From: Shinella sp. SUS2 | GTDB taxonomy: Bacteria; Pseudomonadota; Alphaproteobacteria; Rhizobiales; Rhizobiaceae | DNA length: 64,000 nt | Assembly (NCBI RefSeq): GCF_001262505.1 | Contig: NZ_KQ410731.1 | Span: 218,128 to 282,127, forward strand | Direction of reading: 5' to 3' | Shown here: one piece after another, positions 43,658-52,550 of the stretch | How the letters are laid out: every line of letters starts with the position of its first letter | How positions within the stretch are numbered: the stretch's first letter is position 1 | Program-made: the position numbers and the translations under genes | The notes under the pieces: model-generated | What the model was told of the DNA's origin: nothing | Seen by the model: only the letters and a program-made list of their open reading frames with translations | Databases searched by the model: none

Positions 43658-44212
43658 CTAGCGATTGTACCAGGTTGCACGATCCAGCGTGTAGAGCACG
43701 TGCGGGCGCAGCGCATCGTCGAGGCCTGGCATGTCGAAATTCCGCTCGGGAGCCGCGCGCATGCCGATGCGCTGCATGACGGCGATCGAGCGCGTGTTTC
43801 CGGCGACTGCGAAGGAGACGATCTCGCCGAGGTTCTTTTCTGTGAAGCCGAAGGCGAGCAGCCGTTCGGCGGCCTCGGTGATGTAGCCCTTGCCCCAGTG
43901 ACGCCGGGCCAGCCGCCAGCCGATTTCCACCGTGCCGGCCGGCAGGTGCGGTTCAAGCCGTTCCGTCGTGCGCGCGAGACCGCAGAAGCCGAGCGCCGCG
44001 TCGCTTTCCCGCTCGGCGAGCGCGTAGAAGCCGAGGCCGGTCTCGGCGATGGTGTCGCGGAGGCGCTCGAAGAGTTCGTCGGACTGGGCGCGGGTGCGCA
44101 GGAACGGGAAGAACTCCATCACCACGGGATCGGAATTGATCTCGTGGAAGAGGTCCCGGTCCTTCTCCTCCCAGTTCCGGAGCGTGAGGCGGCTGGTCGT
44201 GGCGATAGGCAT
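43658..44212 (-). CDS. GNAT N-acetyltransferase, RimJ/RimL type
   Basis: A 184-residue acetyltransferase. Starts TSRLTLRNWEEKDRDLFHEI; the acetyl-CoA loop is RRHWGKGYITEAAERLLAFGF, and RSIAVMQRIGM is the typical third motif. It may acetylate the N-terminus of a protein or a small molecule. Its start codon overlaps the serB stop by one base (TGATG), so the two are co-translated, though no functional link is evident. Confidence 0.9.
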   Translation of the reverse strand: MPIATTSRLTLRNWEEKDRDLFHEINSDPVVMEFFPFLRTRAQSDELFERLRDTIAETGLGFYALAERESDAALGFCGLARTTERLEPHLPAGTVEIGWRLARRHWGKGYITEAAERLLAFGFTEKNLGEIVSFAVAGNTRSIAVMQRIGMRAAPERNFDMPGLDDALRPHVLYTLDRATWYNR

Positions 44213-45102
44213 CAGCCGGCAACGAAATCGGATTTGCGGTAGCCCTGCAGGTAGAGCAGCGCGGTGAGGTCGCCGTGGTCGATGCGGATCTTCGCCTCTG
44301 CCGCGACGGCCGGCTTGGCGTGCAGTGCGACCCCGGCGCCCGACAGATGCAGCATGCCGAGATCATTGGCGCCGTCGCCGACGGCCATGGCGTCGTCAGG
44401 CGAAATGCCGAGCCGTTCGGAAATCTCGATCAGGGCGTCCACCTTGGCCTGCTTGCCGAGGATCGGCTCGGCCACTTCGCCGGTCAGTTTGCCGTCGGCA
44501 TCGATGAGCAGGTTGGCGCGGTTCTCGTCGAAGCCGAGTGTCGCGGCGATGCGGCTCGTGAAGACGGTGAAGCCGCCGGAGACGAGCGCCGTGTAATAGC
44601 CCTTTGCCTTCATGGTCGTGATCAGTTCGCGCCCGCCCGGCGTCAGCGTGATGCGCTTTTCGATGACCTCGTCGATAACGGAGACCGGCAGCCCCTTGAG
44701 CAGGGCGACACGCTCTCGAAGCGCAGGTTCGAACGCGATCTCGCCGTTCATGGCGCGGGCCGTGATGGTCGCGACCTTGTCCTTGAGGCCGACTTCGGCG
44801 GCGAGCTCGTCTATGCATTCCTGGCCGATCATCGTCGAATCCATGTCGGCGATCAGCAGCTTCTTGCGCCGCGTTTCCGCTTCCTGGATGGCAAGGTCGA
44901 CCGGTTCGCTGCCGATGACAGCGCGGATGGCCGCCTCGGATGCCTCGAGATCGCTGCCGTCGCGCAGCGCGATATCGCAGGCAATGCCGTCGGCAAGCCA
45001 GTAGAGGCCGGACGCCTTGACCGCATCGGCAGCCTTTTCGGCGAGGGCGGGCGTCAGGACAGGATTTGACGGATTGGCGACAAGCGTGGCAACGAAAGCC
45101 AT
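44212..45102 (-). CDS. serB: Phosphoserine phosphatase
   Basis: A 296-residue HAD phosphatase for the last step of serine synthesis. Nucleophile D86 and acid/base D88 lie in LIADMDSTMIGQE; VSGGFTVF (motif II) and VGDGANDLGML (motif IV) are complete. The first 80 residues are the ACT-like extension typical of this group. The ATG overlaps the divergent miaA start by two bases, which is unusual: the promoters must lie inside each other's coding region. Confidence 0.96.
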   Translation of the reverse strand: MAFVATLVANPSNPVLTPALAEKAADAVKASGLYWLADGIACDIALRDGSDLEASEAAIRAVIGSEPVDLAIQEAETRRKKLLIADMDSTMIGQECIDELAAEVGLKDKVATITARAMNGEIAFEPALRERVALLKGLPVSVIDEVIEKRITLTPGGRELITTMKAKGYYTALVSGGFTVFTSRIAATLGFDENRANLLIDADGKLTGEVAEPILGKQAKVDALIEISERLGISPDDAMAVGDGANDLGMLHLSGAGVALHAKPAVAAEAKIRIDHGDLTALLYLQGYRKSDFVAG

Positions 45103-46030
45103 GATGAGAAACCTTGATCGAAAGCGGGACGCGATCCTGATAACGGGCCCGACGGCCAGCGGCAAGTCCGCGCTCGCCGTGCGGCTGGCGGCCGAGCACG
45201 GCGGCGTGGTGGTAAACGCCGACAGCATGCAGGTCTATGACACGCTCGATATCCTCACCGCCCGACCGCAGCCGGACGACATGGGGGGCATCGAGCACCG
45301 GCTCTACGGCCATGTGCCGGCCGGCGCGACCTACTCGACCGGCGACTGGCTGCGTGAGGCGACTGCGGTCGTCACGGAGTTGCGGCAGCGGGAAAAGCTG
45401 CCGGTCTTCGTCGGCGGAACGGGACTTTATTTTCGCGCGCTGACGGGCGGGCTCTCCGACATGCCGGCGATCCCCGAGGCCGTCCGCACGCGCCTGCGTG
45501 CCCGGCTTGTGCAAGAGGGGGCCGAAGCCCTTCACCACGCGCTAGAGGTCGGCGATCCGCAAACGGCGGCGCGGCTGAAGCCGGCGGACGGCCAGCGCAT
45601 CGTGCGGGCGCTGGAGGTGCTGGAGGCGACGGGGCAGTCGATCTCGGCCTTCCAGGCGGCGACAGGACCGGCTGTCATCGATGCGGACAGGGCGCAGAAG
45701 ATCGTCGTCCTGCCGGACCGTGCGGTGCTCGCTGCCCGTATCGACCGGCGCTTCGGCGCGATGCTTGCCTCCGGCGCGGTGGCGGAGGTGCAGGCGCTGC
45801 TGGCGCTCGATCTTTCTCCCGCCATGCCTGTCATGAAGGCGATCGGCGTACCGCAGATCGCGGCGATGCTGGCCGGCGAGATGAGCGCGGCCGAGGTCGC
45901 CGAGCGCGGGGCGGCGGCGACGCGGCAATATGCCAAGCGCCAGATGACCTGGTTCCGCAATCAGCTCGACGAGAGCTGGCAGCGCATCGATCCGCTGGCC
46001 CCTACGGGCACGCCCGGTGAGGTTTTTTAG
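45101..46030 (+). CDS. miaA: tRNA dimethylallyltransferase
   Basis: A 309-residue MiaA that puts the isopentenyl group on A37 of tRNAs reading UNN codons. P-loop GPTASGKS at residues 16-23, then VVNADSMQVYDTLDILTARP, the conserved substrate-binding segment, and GGTGLYFRAL. The start may be either of two adjacent ATGs; the first overlaps the divergent serB start. The frame is open 28 codons further upstream inside serB, but no family similarity exists there. Confidence 0.97.
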   Translation: MMRNLDRKRDAILITGPTASGKSALAVRLAAEHGGVVVNADSMQVYDTLDILTARPQPDDMGGIEHRLYGHVPAGATYSTGDWLREATAVVTELRQREKLPVFVGGTGLYFRALTGGLSDMPAIPEAVRTRLRARLVQEGAEALHHALEVGDPQTAARLKPADGQRIVRALEVLEATGQSISAFQAATGPAVIDADRAQKIVVLPDRAVLAARIDRRFGAMLASGAVAEVQALLALDLSPAMPVMKAIGVPQIAAMLAGEMSAAEVAERGAAATRQYAKRQMTWFRNQLDESWQRIDPLAPTGTPGEVF

Positions 46031-46044
46031 AGGTTTTTGCGATC

Positions 46045-46087
46045 GGCCCCTCCCAATGTCCTGACGTGCAGGACATTGGGAGGGGCC
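46045..46087. other. Long perfect hairpin between miaA and the HerA-like gene
   Basis: Arms GGCCCCTCCCAATGTCCTG (46045-46063) and the exact complement (46069-46087) around ACGTG. Neither side has a T-run after it, so it is not a standard terminator; it may work as a bidirectional one between convergent genes, or stabilise both mRNA ends. Confidence 0.85.
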
Positions 46088-46094
46088 GTGGTGC

Positions 46095-48143
46095 TTAACG
46101 CCGGATCAGGCTGCTCAACGGCTTCTTGAGAAGCTGTTCGCGAATGGAACCCTCTCGCCGCGGCTCCTGCTGCTCGCCGAAGGCCGGTGCAGGACGCGTT
46201 ACCGGCTGGCGGTAGGGGTCGGCAGCGGCGCGCTGCGGTTCGGAGGTCAGCTCCCGGCGGATCGCCTCGAAACGTTCCTGGGGCGATGGGTCGTAGACAC
46301 TCTGGGCGCCCGGCAGCATATCGGGTCGGTACGGCTCTGGTTGGGTCGCGGCGGCTGCTTGTAGCGTCTCGACGTAGCCTTCCTCGTCCTCGTAGGGTGC
46401 ATCCTCGTAGCCGGTCGGGAGTGGCATGGTCTGGCCCTGGGCGGCAAGGTAAGAATTCTGGAAGCCGGAAATATCAGGTCCGGTGATGGCGCGCATGCGG
46501 GCGACGATGGAGCGCAGGTCCACACTTTGCGGCGTCTCCTCGTTGATCTTGACGCCGGTGCCGTTCGCCTTTGGCAGACCGCTGGCCTCGACACGAGAAA
46601 ACCGCATGCGCATCGGTACGGCCACGGCCTCGCCGAAGGCGATCGCTTCGCCGTTGCCGATCGAGGAGATGAAGCTGGTCGTCGAGGACGAGGAGTTGGG
46701 GATCGCCGAGCGGATGATCTCCTGGTCGTGCTCGTTGGCAAGGCGCATGGCGAAGATCGTCGAGCACTGCGAGAGGATCGTCGGGTCGAGTTCGCCGGGG
46801 CGCTGGGTGATGATGCCGAGCGAGACGCCGTATTTGCGGCCCTCCTTGGCGATGCGGGCGATGGCCTGGCGCGTCGGCATGAAGCCGAGCTTCATGTCGG
46901 CCGGCACGTAGCGGTGTGCCTCTTCGCAGACCACGAGCATGTGTACGCCGCCATTGCTCCACAGGCCGATTTCGAAGGCCATGCGGCAAAGCACGGACGC
47001 GACCGAATTGACGACCTCCGAGGGGATTCCGGCAAGCTGGAAGGTGGTGACCGGCTTGCCGTCGCCGGGAATGCGGAAAATGCGGGCGATCGTGTCGAGG
47101 ATCGTGTCGGTGATCGTGTTCGAGGAGAACATAAAATGGTAGCGCGGGTCATTGATCGCCGACATGATCTTGACCTTGAGCGAGCGCAGATGCGGCTTTT
47201 CCGCCCTGCCTTCGAGGCGTCCGATGCGTTCGTCGATGAGCGCCAGCAGATCGGCTATGCGGAAGGGCACCGGCGTATCCGAGGTCACCGAACTCTTTTC
47301 GCTGGTACGGCGCATCAGGCCGTTGTCGCTTGTTCCGCGGAAGGCGCGCTTGGCCTCCGGGATCAGGTCGCGCAGGATATCCATCTCCTCGTGCACCGGC
47401 GGGCGGCCGCGGAAGACCACTTCGGCGAATTCCTCGAGCTTGAACAGCCAGAACGGCAGGTCCAGCGTTTCGGTGTCGATGACGACGGCGAGGTCGCCGA
47501 AGGCCGAGGCGAACTCGTTGTGCGGGTCGAGGATAAGCACGCGCAGGCGCGGGTCGGCCTGGATCGCCTTGTGCAGCAGCAATGTGACCGCGGTGGATTT
47601 GCCGACGCCCGTCGTGCCGACGACGGCAAAGTGCTTTTCCAGCATGGAGGGTACGTGGATCGTTGCGTCGAGCGTCTCGTCCTGCGTCAGCTTCCCGATG
47701 GCGCAGACATTGTTCTTGCCGGTATCGTAGACCTTGGCGAGATCCGAGGCGCGGATGCGGTGAGCGACGGCGCCGAGATGCGGGTAGTCGGTGATGCCGG
47801 CGGAAAACGCTTCGCGGCCGTCGGCTCCGACATGGACCTCGCCCAGCAGTTCCACCTCGATGCGGAAGACGGTGTCGTGATTCTCCACCCAGCTCTTCTG
47901 GTCGGTGGACATGGAATAGACGAGGGCGACGACGCGGTTGCGGCCGACGGAAATGGAAATGAGGCGGCCGACCGCCCACAGTTCCGTGAGCGCTGTCTCT
48001 CCACTTTTCGCAACGGCGCTGATGGTGGCGTGCGATCCGTTGCAGGCGACGACGCGGCCCAGCAGGCGGTTGCCCGTCGATACGCCATCCCGGCGATCCT
48101 GCTCTCCAGCCACGATGGAGCTTTGGAAATCATTGTTCAGCAA
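46095..48143 (-). CDS. HerA-like ATPase (DUF87, HAS-barrel)
   Basis: A 682-residue hexameric-type motor of the HerA/FtsK superfamily. An N-terminal HAS barrel (about 1-100) precedes Walker A GTTGVGKS (176-183), Walker B MLVVCEEAHRY, and sensor-like IITQRPGELDPTILSQCSTIFAMRLAN, the hallmark of HerA. In archaea HerA works with nuclease NurA in DNA-end resection; no NurA or other nuclease gene is nearby. The start is TTG, strongly supported by AAGGAG eight bases before it. The C-terminal 120 residues are Pro/Gln/Arg-rich and disordered. Role in bacteria unsettled. Confidence 0.88.
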   Translation of the reverse strand: MLNNDFQSSIVAGEQDRRDGVSTGNRLLGRVVACNGSHATISAVAKSGETALTELWAVGRLISISVGRNRVVALVYSMSTDQKSWVENHDTVFRIEVELLGEVHVGADGREAFSAGITDYPHLGAVAHRIRASDLAKVYDTGKNNVCAIGKLTQDETLDATIHVPSMLEKHFAVVGTTGVGKSTAVTLLLHKAIQADPRLRVLILDPHNEFASAFGDLAVVIDTETLDLPFWLFKLEEFAEVVFRGRPPVHEEMDILRDLIPEAKRAFRGTSDNGLMRRTSEKSSVTSDTPVPFRIADLLALIDERIGRLEGRAEKPHLRSLKVKIMSAINDPRYHFMFSSNTITDTILDTIARIFRIPGDGKPVTTFQLAGIPSEVVNSVASVLCRMAFEIGLWSNGGVHMLVVCEEAHRYVPADMKLGFMPTRQAIARIAKEGRKYGVSLGIITQRPGELDPTILSQCSTIFAMRLANEHDQEIIRSAIPNSSSSTTSFISSIGNGEAIAFGEAVAVPMRMRFSRVEASGLPKANGTGVKINEETPQSVDLRSIVARMRAITGPDISGFQNSYLAAQGQTMPLPTGYEDAPYEDEEGYVETLQAAAATQPEPYRPDMLPGAQSVYDPSPQERFEAIRRELTSEPQRAAADPYRQPVTRPAPAFGEQQEPRREGSIREQLLKKPLSSLIRR

Positions 48144-48278
48144 TCACGGCACTCCTTGCCATCAATGGAGAAGCCTAGCGCCTGCCGCTTAATAAGACGT
48201 TTCGTCCCGGGGCGTCCCCGGCGGGCCTTTTCCCAAAGGGGGCGCAATTCGTGCCGTTTCGAAACAGGCGGAAAGGCG

Positions 48279-48306
48279 TTGACGCGCGCGGCCTTTGCCG
48301 TTAACA
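48279..48306 (+). promoter_or_regulatory. Promoter of the ilvIH operon
   Basis: TTGACG, 16-base spacer, TTAACA. Transcription would start about 48312-48314, only a few bases before the leader peptide ATG, so the leader is nearly or fully leaderless, as reported for trpL in Sinorhizobium. Confidence 0.7.
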
Positions 48307-48315
48307 CTTCGGCCC

Positions 48316-48375
48316 ATGAAAAAACTGACGGCTATCATTCTTGTGGTGGGAAGGCGCATGGGCAGGGTGGTGTAA
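48316..48375 (+). CDS. ilvL: ilvIH leader peptide (attenuator peptide)
   Basis: A 19-residue peptide, MKKLTAIILVVGRRMGRVV, followed by TAA. It has two Leu, two Ile and four Val codons, the end-products of the pathway, with the I-I-L-V-V cluster and a second V-V pair at the stop. Ribosome stalling on charged-tRNA shortage would let the downstream RNA fold as antiterminator. Not annotated by most gene finders because of its length. High GC constraint from the overlapping stem (48354-48381) explains the RRMGRVV end. Confidence 0.88.
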   Translation: MKKLTAIILVVGRRMGRVV

Positions 48376-48432
48376 CCACCCGGCGAAAGCACCCATGCGC
48401 GGTAAGCAGGCTCCTCCAAGGGGCCTTTTTTT
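48354..48432 (+). promoter_or_regulatory. ilvIH transcription attenuator
   Basis: Three pairing elements: an outer stem GCGCATGGG (48354-48362) with CCCATGCGC (48392-48400); an inner stem GGGTGGT-gta-ACCACCC (48365-48381), overlapping the leader stop; and a Rho-independent terminator AGGCTCC-tccaa-GGGGCCT with seven T residues (48408-48432). The outer and inner stems overlap the leader peptide codons, so ribosome position would decide which forms. Confidence 0.88.
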
Positions 48433-48488
48433 ATGCCCAGAAGTTCGATATTCACACCTGAAATACCAAAGAGACGGACGGAAATCCG

Positions 48489-50267
48489 ATGAGCGGAACA
48501 GAAAATCAGATGACGGGCGCCGAAATTGTCTTGCAGGCCCTGAAGGACAACGGCGTAGAACATATCTTCGGCTATCCGGGCGGTGCCGTCCTGCCGATCT
48601 ATGACGAGATCTTCCAGCAGGAGGACATCGAGCATATCCTCGTGCGCCACGAACAGGGCGCAGGCCATATGGCCGAAGGCTATGCCCGCTCCACCGGCAA
48701 GGTCGGCGTCATGCTCGTCACCTCGGGGCCGGGCGCGACCAATGCGGTCACGCCGCTGCAGGACGCCCTGATGGATTCCATCCCGCTCGTCTGCCTCACC
48801 GGTCAGGTTCCGACCACGCTCATCGGGTCGGACGCCTTCCAGGAATGCGACACGGTCGGCATCACACGCCCCTGCACCAAGCACAACTGGCTGGTCAAGG
48901 ACGTCAACGAGCTCGCCGGCGTCATCCACGAGGCCTTCCGCATCGCGCAGTCCGGCCGCCCGGGTCCCGTCGTCGTCGACATCCCGAAGGACGTCCAGTT
49001 CGCGACCGGCACCTATACGCCGCCGTCCGCCGCGCCGATCCAGAAGAGCTACCAGCCGAAGCTGCAGGGTGATGCGAACCAGATCGCGGCCGCCGTCAGC
49101 CTGATGCGCTCGGCCCGCCGGCCGGTCATCTATTCCGGCGGCGGCGTCGTGAATTCGGGGCCGGAAGCCTCGCGCCTCCTGCGCGAACTGGTCGAGATCA
49201 CCGGCTTCCCGATCACCTCCACGCTGATGGGCCTCGGCGCCTATCCCGCTTCCGGCAAGAACTGGCTGGGCATGCTCGGCATGCACGGTTCCTATGAGGC
49301 GAACATGGCGATGCATGATTGCGACGTCATGGTCTGCATCGGCGCGCGCTTCGACGACCGCATCACCGGCCGCCTGAATGCTTTCTCGCCGAATTCGAAG
49401 AAGATCCACATCGACATCGATCCGTCCTCGATCAACAAGAACGTCCGCGCCGATGTTCCGATCCTCGGCGATGTAGGTGCTATCCTGGAGGACATGGTCC
49501 GCCAGTGGCGTGCTGCCGCCAAGGACTACGACAAGACGGTCCAGAACGACTGGTGGACGTCGATCGCCAAGTGGCGGGCGCGCAACTCGTTCGCCTACAA
49601 GGCAAGCGACGACGTGATCATGCCGCAATATGCCATCCAGCGTCTCTACGAGCTGACCAAGGACCGCGACACCTACATCACGACGGAAGTCGGCCAGCAC
49701 CAGATGTGGGCGGCGCAGTTCTATGGCTTCGAGCATCCGAACCGCTGGATGACTTCGGGCGGCCTCGGCACGATGGGCTACGGCTTCCCGGCGGCGATCG
49801 GCGTGCAGGTCGCGCATCGCGACAGCCTGGTCATCGACATCGCGGGCGACGCCTCGATCCAGATGTGCATCCAGGAAATGAGCTGCGCGGTCCAGTATAA
49901 CCTGCCGGTCAAGATCTTCATCCTGAACAACCAGTATATGGGCATGGTCCGCCAGTGGCAGCAGCTCCTGCACGGCAACCGCCTGTCGAACTCTTACACG
50001 GAGGCGATGCCTGATTTCGTCAAGCTCGCGGAAGCCTATGGCGGCGTCGGCATCGCCTGCGACAAGCCCGGCGATCTCGACGGCGCGATCCAGGAAATGA
50101 TCGACGTCAAGCGTCCGGTCATCTTCGACTGCCGCGTGGCGAACCTTGCCAACTGCTTCCCGATGATCCCGTCGGGCAAGGCGCACAACGAAATGCTGCT
50201 GCCGGACGAGGCCACGGACGAAGCGGTCGCCAATGCGATCGACGCCAAGGGTCGCCAGCTCGTTTGA
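48489..50267 (+). CDS. ilvI: Acetolactate synthase large (catalytic) subunit
   Basis: A 592-residue thiamine-diphosphate enzyme for the first step of valine, leucine and isoleucine synthesis. The ThDP Glu lies in VRHEQGAGHMAEGYAR; the cofactor-binding GDASIQMCIQEMSCAVQYNLPV and YMGMVRQWQQL are complete, and GSDAFQE is part of the FAD/substrate site. Also called ilvB in other annotation. Preceded by the attenuator, and 19 bases before the small subunit. Confidence 0.98.
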   Translation: MSGTENQMTGAEIVLQALKDNGVEHIFGYPGGAVLPIYDEIFQQEDIEHILVRHEQGAGHMAEGYARSTGKVGVMLVTSGPGATNAVTPLQDALMDSIPLVCLTGQVPTTLIGSDAFQECDTVGITRPCTKHNWLVKDVNELAGVIHEAFRIAQSGRPGPVVVDIPKDVQFATGTYTPPSAAPIQKSYQPKLQGDANQIAAAVSLMRSARRPVIYSGGGVVNSGPEASRLLRELVEITGFPITSTLMGLGAYPASGKNWLGMLGMHGSYEANMAMHDCDVMVCIGARFDDRITGRLNAFSPNSKKIHIDIDPSSINKNVRADVPILGDVGAILEDMVRQWRAAAKDYDKTVQNDWWTSIAKWRARNSFAYKASDDVIMPQYAIQRLYELTKDRDTYITTEVGQHQMWAAQFYGFEHPNRWMTSGGLGTMGYGFPAAIGVQVAHRDSLVIDIAGDASIQMCIQEMSCAVQYNLPVKIFILNNQYMGMVRQWQQLLHGNRLSNSYTEAMPDFVKLAEAYGGVGIACDKPGDLDGAIQEMIDVKRPVIFDCRVANLANCFPMIPSGKAHNEMLLPDEATDEAVANAIDAKGRQLV

Positions 50268-50286
50268 TGTAGAGGTAGAGACAATT

Positions 50287-50859
50287 ATGAACGCACACCT
50301 TCAGCCCACCGGCTCTGCCTATTTCATCGCCAAGGAAACGCAGGTCGCCGAGAGCCACACGCTCTCCGTGCTCGTCGACAACGAGCCGGGCGTTCTTGCC
50401 CGCGTCATCGGCCTGTTCTCCGGCCGCGGCTACAATATCGAGAGCCTCACCGTCTCGGAGACCGAACACGAGGCGCATCTGTCGCGCATTACCATCGTGA
50501 CGCGTGGCACGCCCGGTGTTCTCGAACAGATCAAGTCGCAGCTCGAGCGCATCGTGCCGGTGCACCGGGTTGTCGATCTCACCGTTCGTGCCAAGGTGAT
50601 GGGCCAGGAGCGGCCGATCGAGCGCGAGGTCGCGCTGGTCAAGGTCACGGGGTCCGGCGAAATGCGCGCGGAAACCCTGCGCCTTGCCGATGCTTTCCAT
50701 GCCAAGGTCGTCGACGCCACCACCGACCACTTCATCTTCGAGATCACGGGCAAGTCGTCCAAGGTCGACCAGTTTGTGGCCGTCATGAAGCCGCTCGGCC
50801 TCAGTGAAGTGTGTCGCACGGGCATTGCCGCGATGAACCGCGGCCCGCAGGGCATGTGA
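50287..50859 (+). CDS. ilvH: Acetolactate synthase small (regulatory) subunit
   Basis: A 190-residue subunit. The N-terminal ACT domain (HTLSVLVDNEPGVLARVIGLFSGRGYNIESL) binds valine for feedback inhibition and activates the large subunit; the C-terminal half (from about 100) is the usual ALS_ss_C domain. It follows ilvI in the same operon, and a terminator comes after it. Confidence 0.98.
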   Translation: MNAHLQPTGSAYFIAKETQVAESHTLSVLVDNEPGVLARVIGLFSGRGYNIESLTVSETEHEAHLSRITIVTRGTPGVLEQIKSQLERIVPVHRVVDLTVRAKVMGQERPIEREVALVKVTGSGEMRAETLRLADAFHAKVVDATTDHFIFEITGKSSKVDQFVAVMKPLGLSEVCRTGIAAMNRGPQGM

Positions 50860-50910
50860 GCCGATAACGGGCTGCCCGCCTTCGCTTTGGAGGCGGGAAA
50901 AAACATCACA

Positions 50911-50945
50911 GGGGCCTTCCGCCACAGCGCGAAGCCCCCTTTTTC
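50911..50945 (+). terminator. Terminator after ilvH
   Basis: GGGGCcTTC with one bulge pairs GAAGCCCC, followed by CTTTTTC. A second hairpin (CCCGCCTT...AGGCGGG) with an A-run lies just before it. Confidence 0.75.
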
Positions 50946-50949
50946 GTTC

Positions 50950-51795
50950 CTAGATCATCTCCAGTGGCCGCTTGCGTGTGGGCGGCGGGAAGGCTTCGTC
51001 AAGGAGGCGCAGATCCTCCGAGGTCAGGCGGATTTCGGCGGCGCGGACGTTTTCACGCACCCGGTCCGGCGAACCGGATTTCGGGATGGCGATGACGCCG
51101 GGGCGGGTCAAAAGGAAAGCAAGGGCGATCTGCGCGGAGCTCGCCTTGTGGATGCGGCCGATCTCGTTCAGCACCGGGTGGCCGACGAGGCGGCCCTCGT
51201 CGAGCGGCGAATAGGCCATGATCGGCACGCCTTGCACCTGGCTCCAGCGTAACAGATCATATTCGATGCCGCGGCGGGCGAGGTTGTAGAGCACCTGATT
51301 GGCCAGCGGGCGCGCCGGCTCCGCCACGTCGAGCAGTTCGACCATGTCGTCCTGGTCGAAGTTGGAGACGCCCCAGGCGCCGATCTTGCCTTGCGCCTTC
51401 AGTGTCTCGAAGGCATCGACCGTCTCGGCGAGCGGATGGCTGCCGCGCCAGTGCAGGAGGTAGAGGTCTATATGATCGGTGCCGAGGCGCTTCAGGCTCG
51501 CTTCGCAGGCGGCGATCGTGCCGCTGCGGCTCGCGTTGTAGGGCAGCACCTTGCTGACGAGGTACACCGCGTCGCGCTGTCCTCTGATCGCCTCGCCGAC
51601 CACGGTTTCGGCACCGCCATCGGCATACATTTCCGCCGTATCGATGAGCGTCATGCCGAGATCGATGCCGGTGCGCAGACTGTTCGCCTCTTCGGCCATC
51701 GAGGCATCGCCTTCGCCCATGTGCCAGGTTCCGAGCCCGAGGGCCGGCACCTGCCGACCGCCAGGGAAAGTGACTGCCGGTAGTTCCGCTTTCAT
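50950..51795 (-). CDS. Aldo/keto reductase
   Basis: A 281-residue NADPH-dependent oxidoreductase. Tetrad D52, Y57 ([12 protein letters not shown]), K82 and H115 (LYLLHWRG) is complete; [14 protein letters not shown] is the cofactor phosphate-binding segment. It resembles YeaE/DkgA-type enzymes that reduce methylglyoxal or other aldehydes. Divergent from the LysE gene. Physiological substrate unknown. Confidence 0.92.
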   Translation of the reverse strand: MKAELPAVTFPGGRQVPALGLGTWHMGEGDASMAEEANSLRTGIDLGMTLIDTAEMYADGGAETVVGEAIRGQRDAVYLVSKVLPYNASRSGTIAACEASLKRLGTDHIDLYLLHWRGSHPLAETVDAFETLKAQGKIGAWGVSNFDQDDMVELLDVAEPARPLANQVLYNLARRGIEYDLLRWSQVQGVPIMAYSPLDEGRLVGHPVLNEIGRIHKASSAQIALAFLLTRPGVIAIPKSGSPDRVRENVRAAEIRLTSEDLRLLDEAFPPPTRKRPLEMI

Positions 51796-51921
51796 GTTGC
51801 GCTCCGCTTGCAAGGGCCATGCATCAGCCATTCAAATTGCATGCATGACAAGAATTGGCTGGTCGTTGCAAGGAGATGGACTATCAATCGGAAAAAACAA
51901 CCGGGATATTCAGGACCTCCC

Positions 51922-52515
51922 ATGCAGATCGAGATTTTTCTGGCGCTTCTGGTCTTTGCCTTTACCACCTCCATCACCCCCGGCCCGAACAACATGATGC
52001 TGTTTGCCTCGGGCGTGAATTTCGGCTTCGTGCGCACGATCCCGCATATGTGCGGCATCGGCGTCGGTTTCCTCGTGCTGCTGCTCGCCGTCGGCTTCGG
52101 GCTCGGCGCGCTCCTGGAGGCGGTGCCGATGGTCTACACGGTGCTGAAAGTCGCCGGCGGCGCCTATCTCATCTGGATCGCCTGGAAGATCGGCACGTCG
52201 CGCTCGCTGGGCGAGGGCAAGACGGGCGCGCGGCCGATGAGCTTCCTCGAAGCCGCGGTGTTTCAGTGGGTCAACCCGAAGGCCTGGGTCATGGCCGTTT
52301 CCGCCATGGCGACCTACACGAATTCGGCCAACTACACGATGAGCGTGCTGATCGTGGGCGTCGCCTTCGCCATCGTCAATTTCCCCAGCGTCTCCACATG
52401 GGCGGGCTTCGGCTCGGCGCTGCGCCAATGGCTGTCAGACCCGGTACGATTGAAGTGGTTCAACATATCGATGGCGCTGCTGCTTGTCGCAAGCCTCTGG
52501 CCGATGCTGCGCTAG
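51922..52515 (+). CDS. LysE-family amino-acid exporter
   Basis: A 197-residue inner-membrane protein of five or six helices. [31 protein letters not shown] is the family start, with the TPGPN motif; [12 protein letters not shown] is the second hallmark. It lies 35 bases before the nitrile hydratase genes in the same direction and could export an amino acid or amide made from nitriles; this is inference. It could also be an independent RhtB-type exporter. Confidence 0.92.
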   Translation: MQIEIFLALLVFAFTTSITPGPNNMMLFASGVNFGFVRTIPHMCGIGVGFLVLLLAVGFGLGALLEAVPMVYTVLKVAGGAYLIWIAWKIGTSRSLGEGKTGARPMSFLEAAVFQWVNPKAWVMAVSAMATYTNSANYTMSVLIVGVAFAIVNFPSVSTWAGFGSALRQWLSDPVRLKWFNISMALLLVASLWPMLR

Positions 52516-52550
52516 CGGCGTACAACGGAAGCCGGACGGGAGGGATTGCC

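Noticed and set aside
46045..46087. Calling the perfect hairpin a Rho-independent terminator
   Set aside because: No T-run follows it on either strand, so I list it only as a hairpin.
46095..48143. HerA-based anti-phage defence system
   Set aside because: No nuclease, SIR2 or other defence partner lies beside it; the neighbours are miaA and ilvIH.
48341..48604. Plus-strand open frame overlapping the ilvIH leader and start
   Set aside because: Out of frame with ilvI and lacks coding features; the region is explained by the leader peptide and attenuator.
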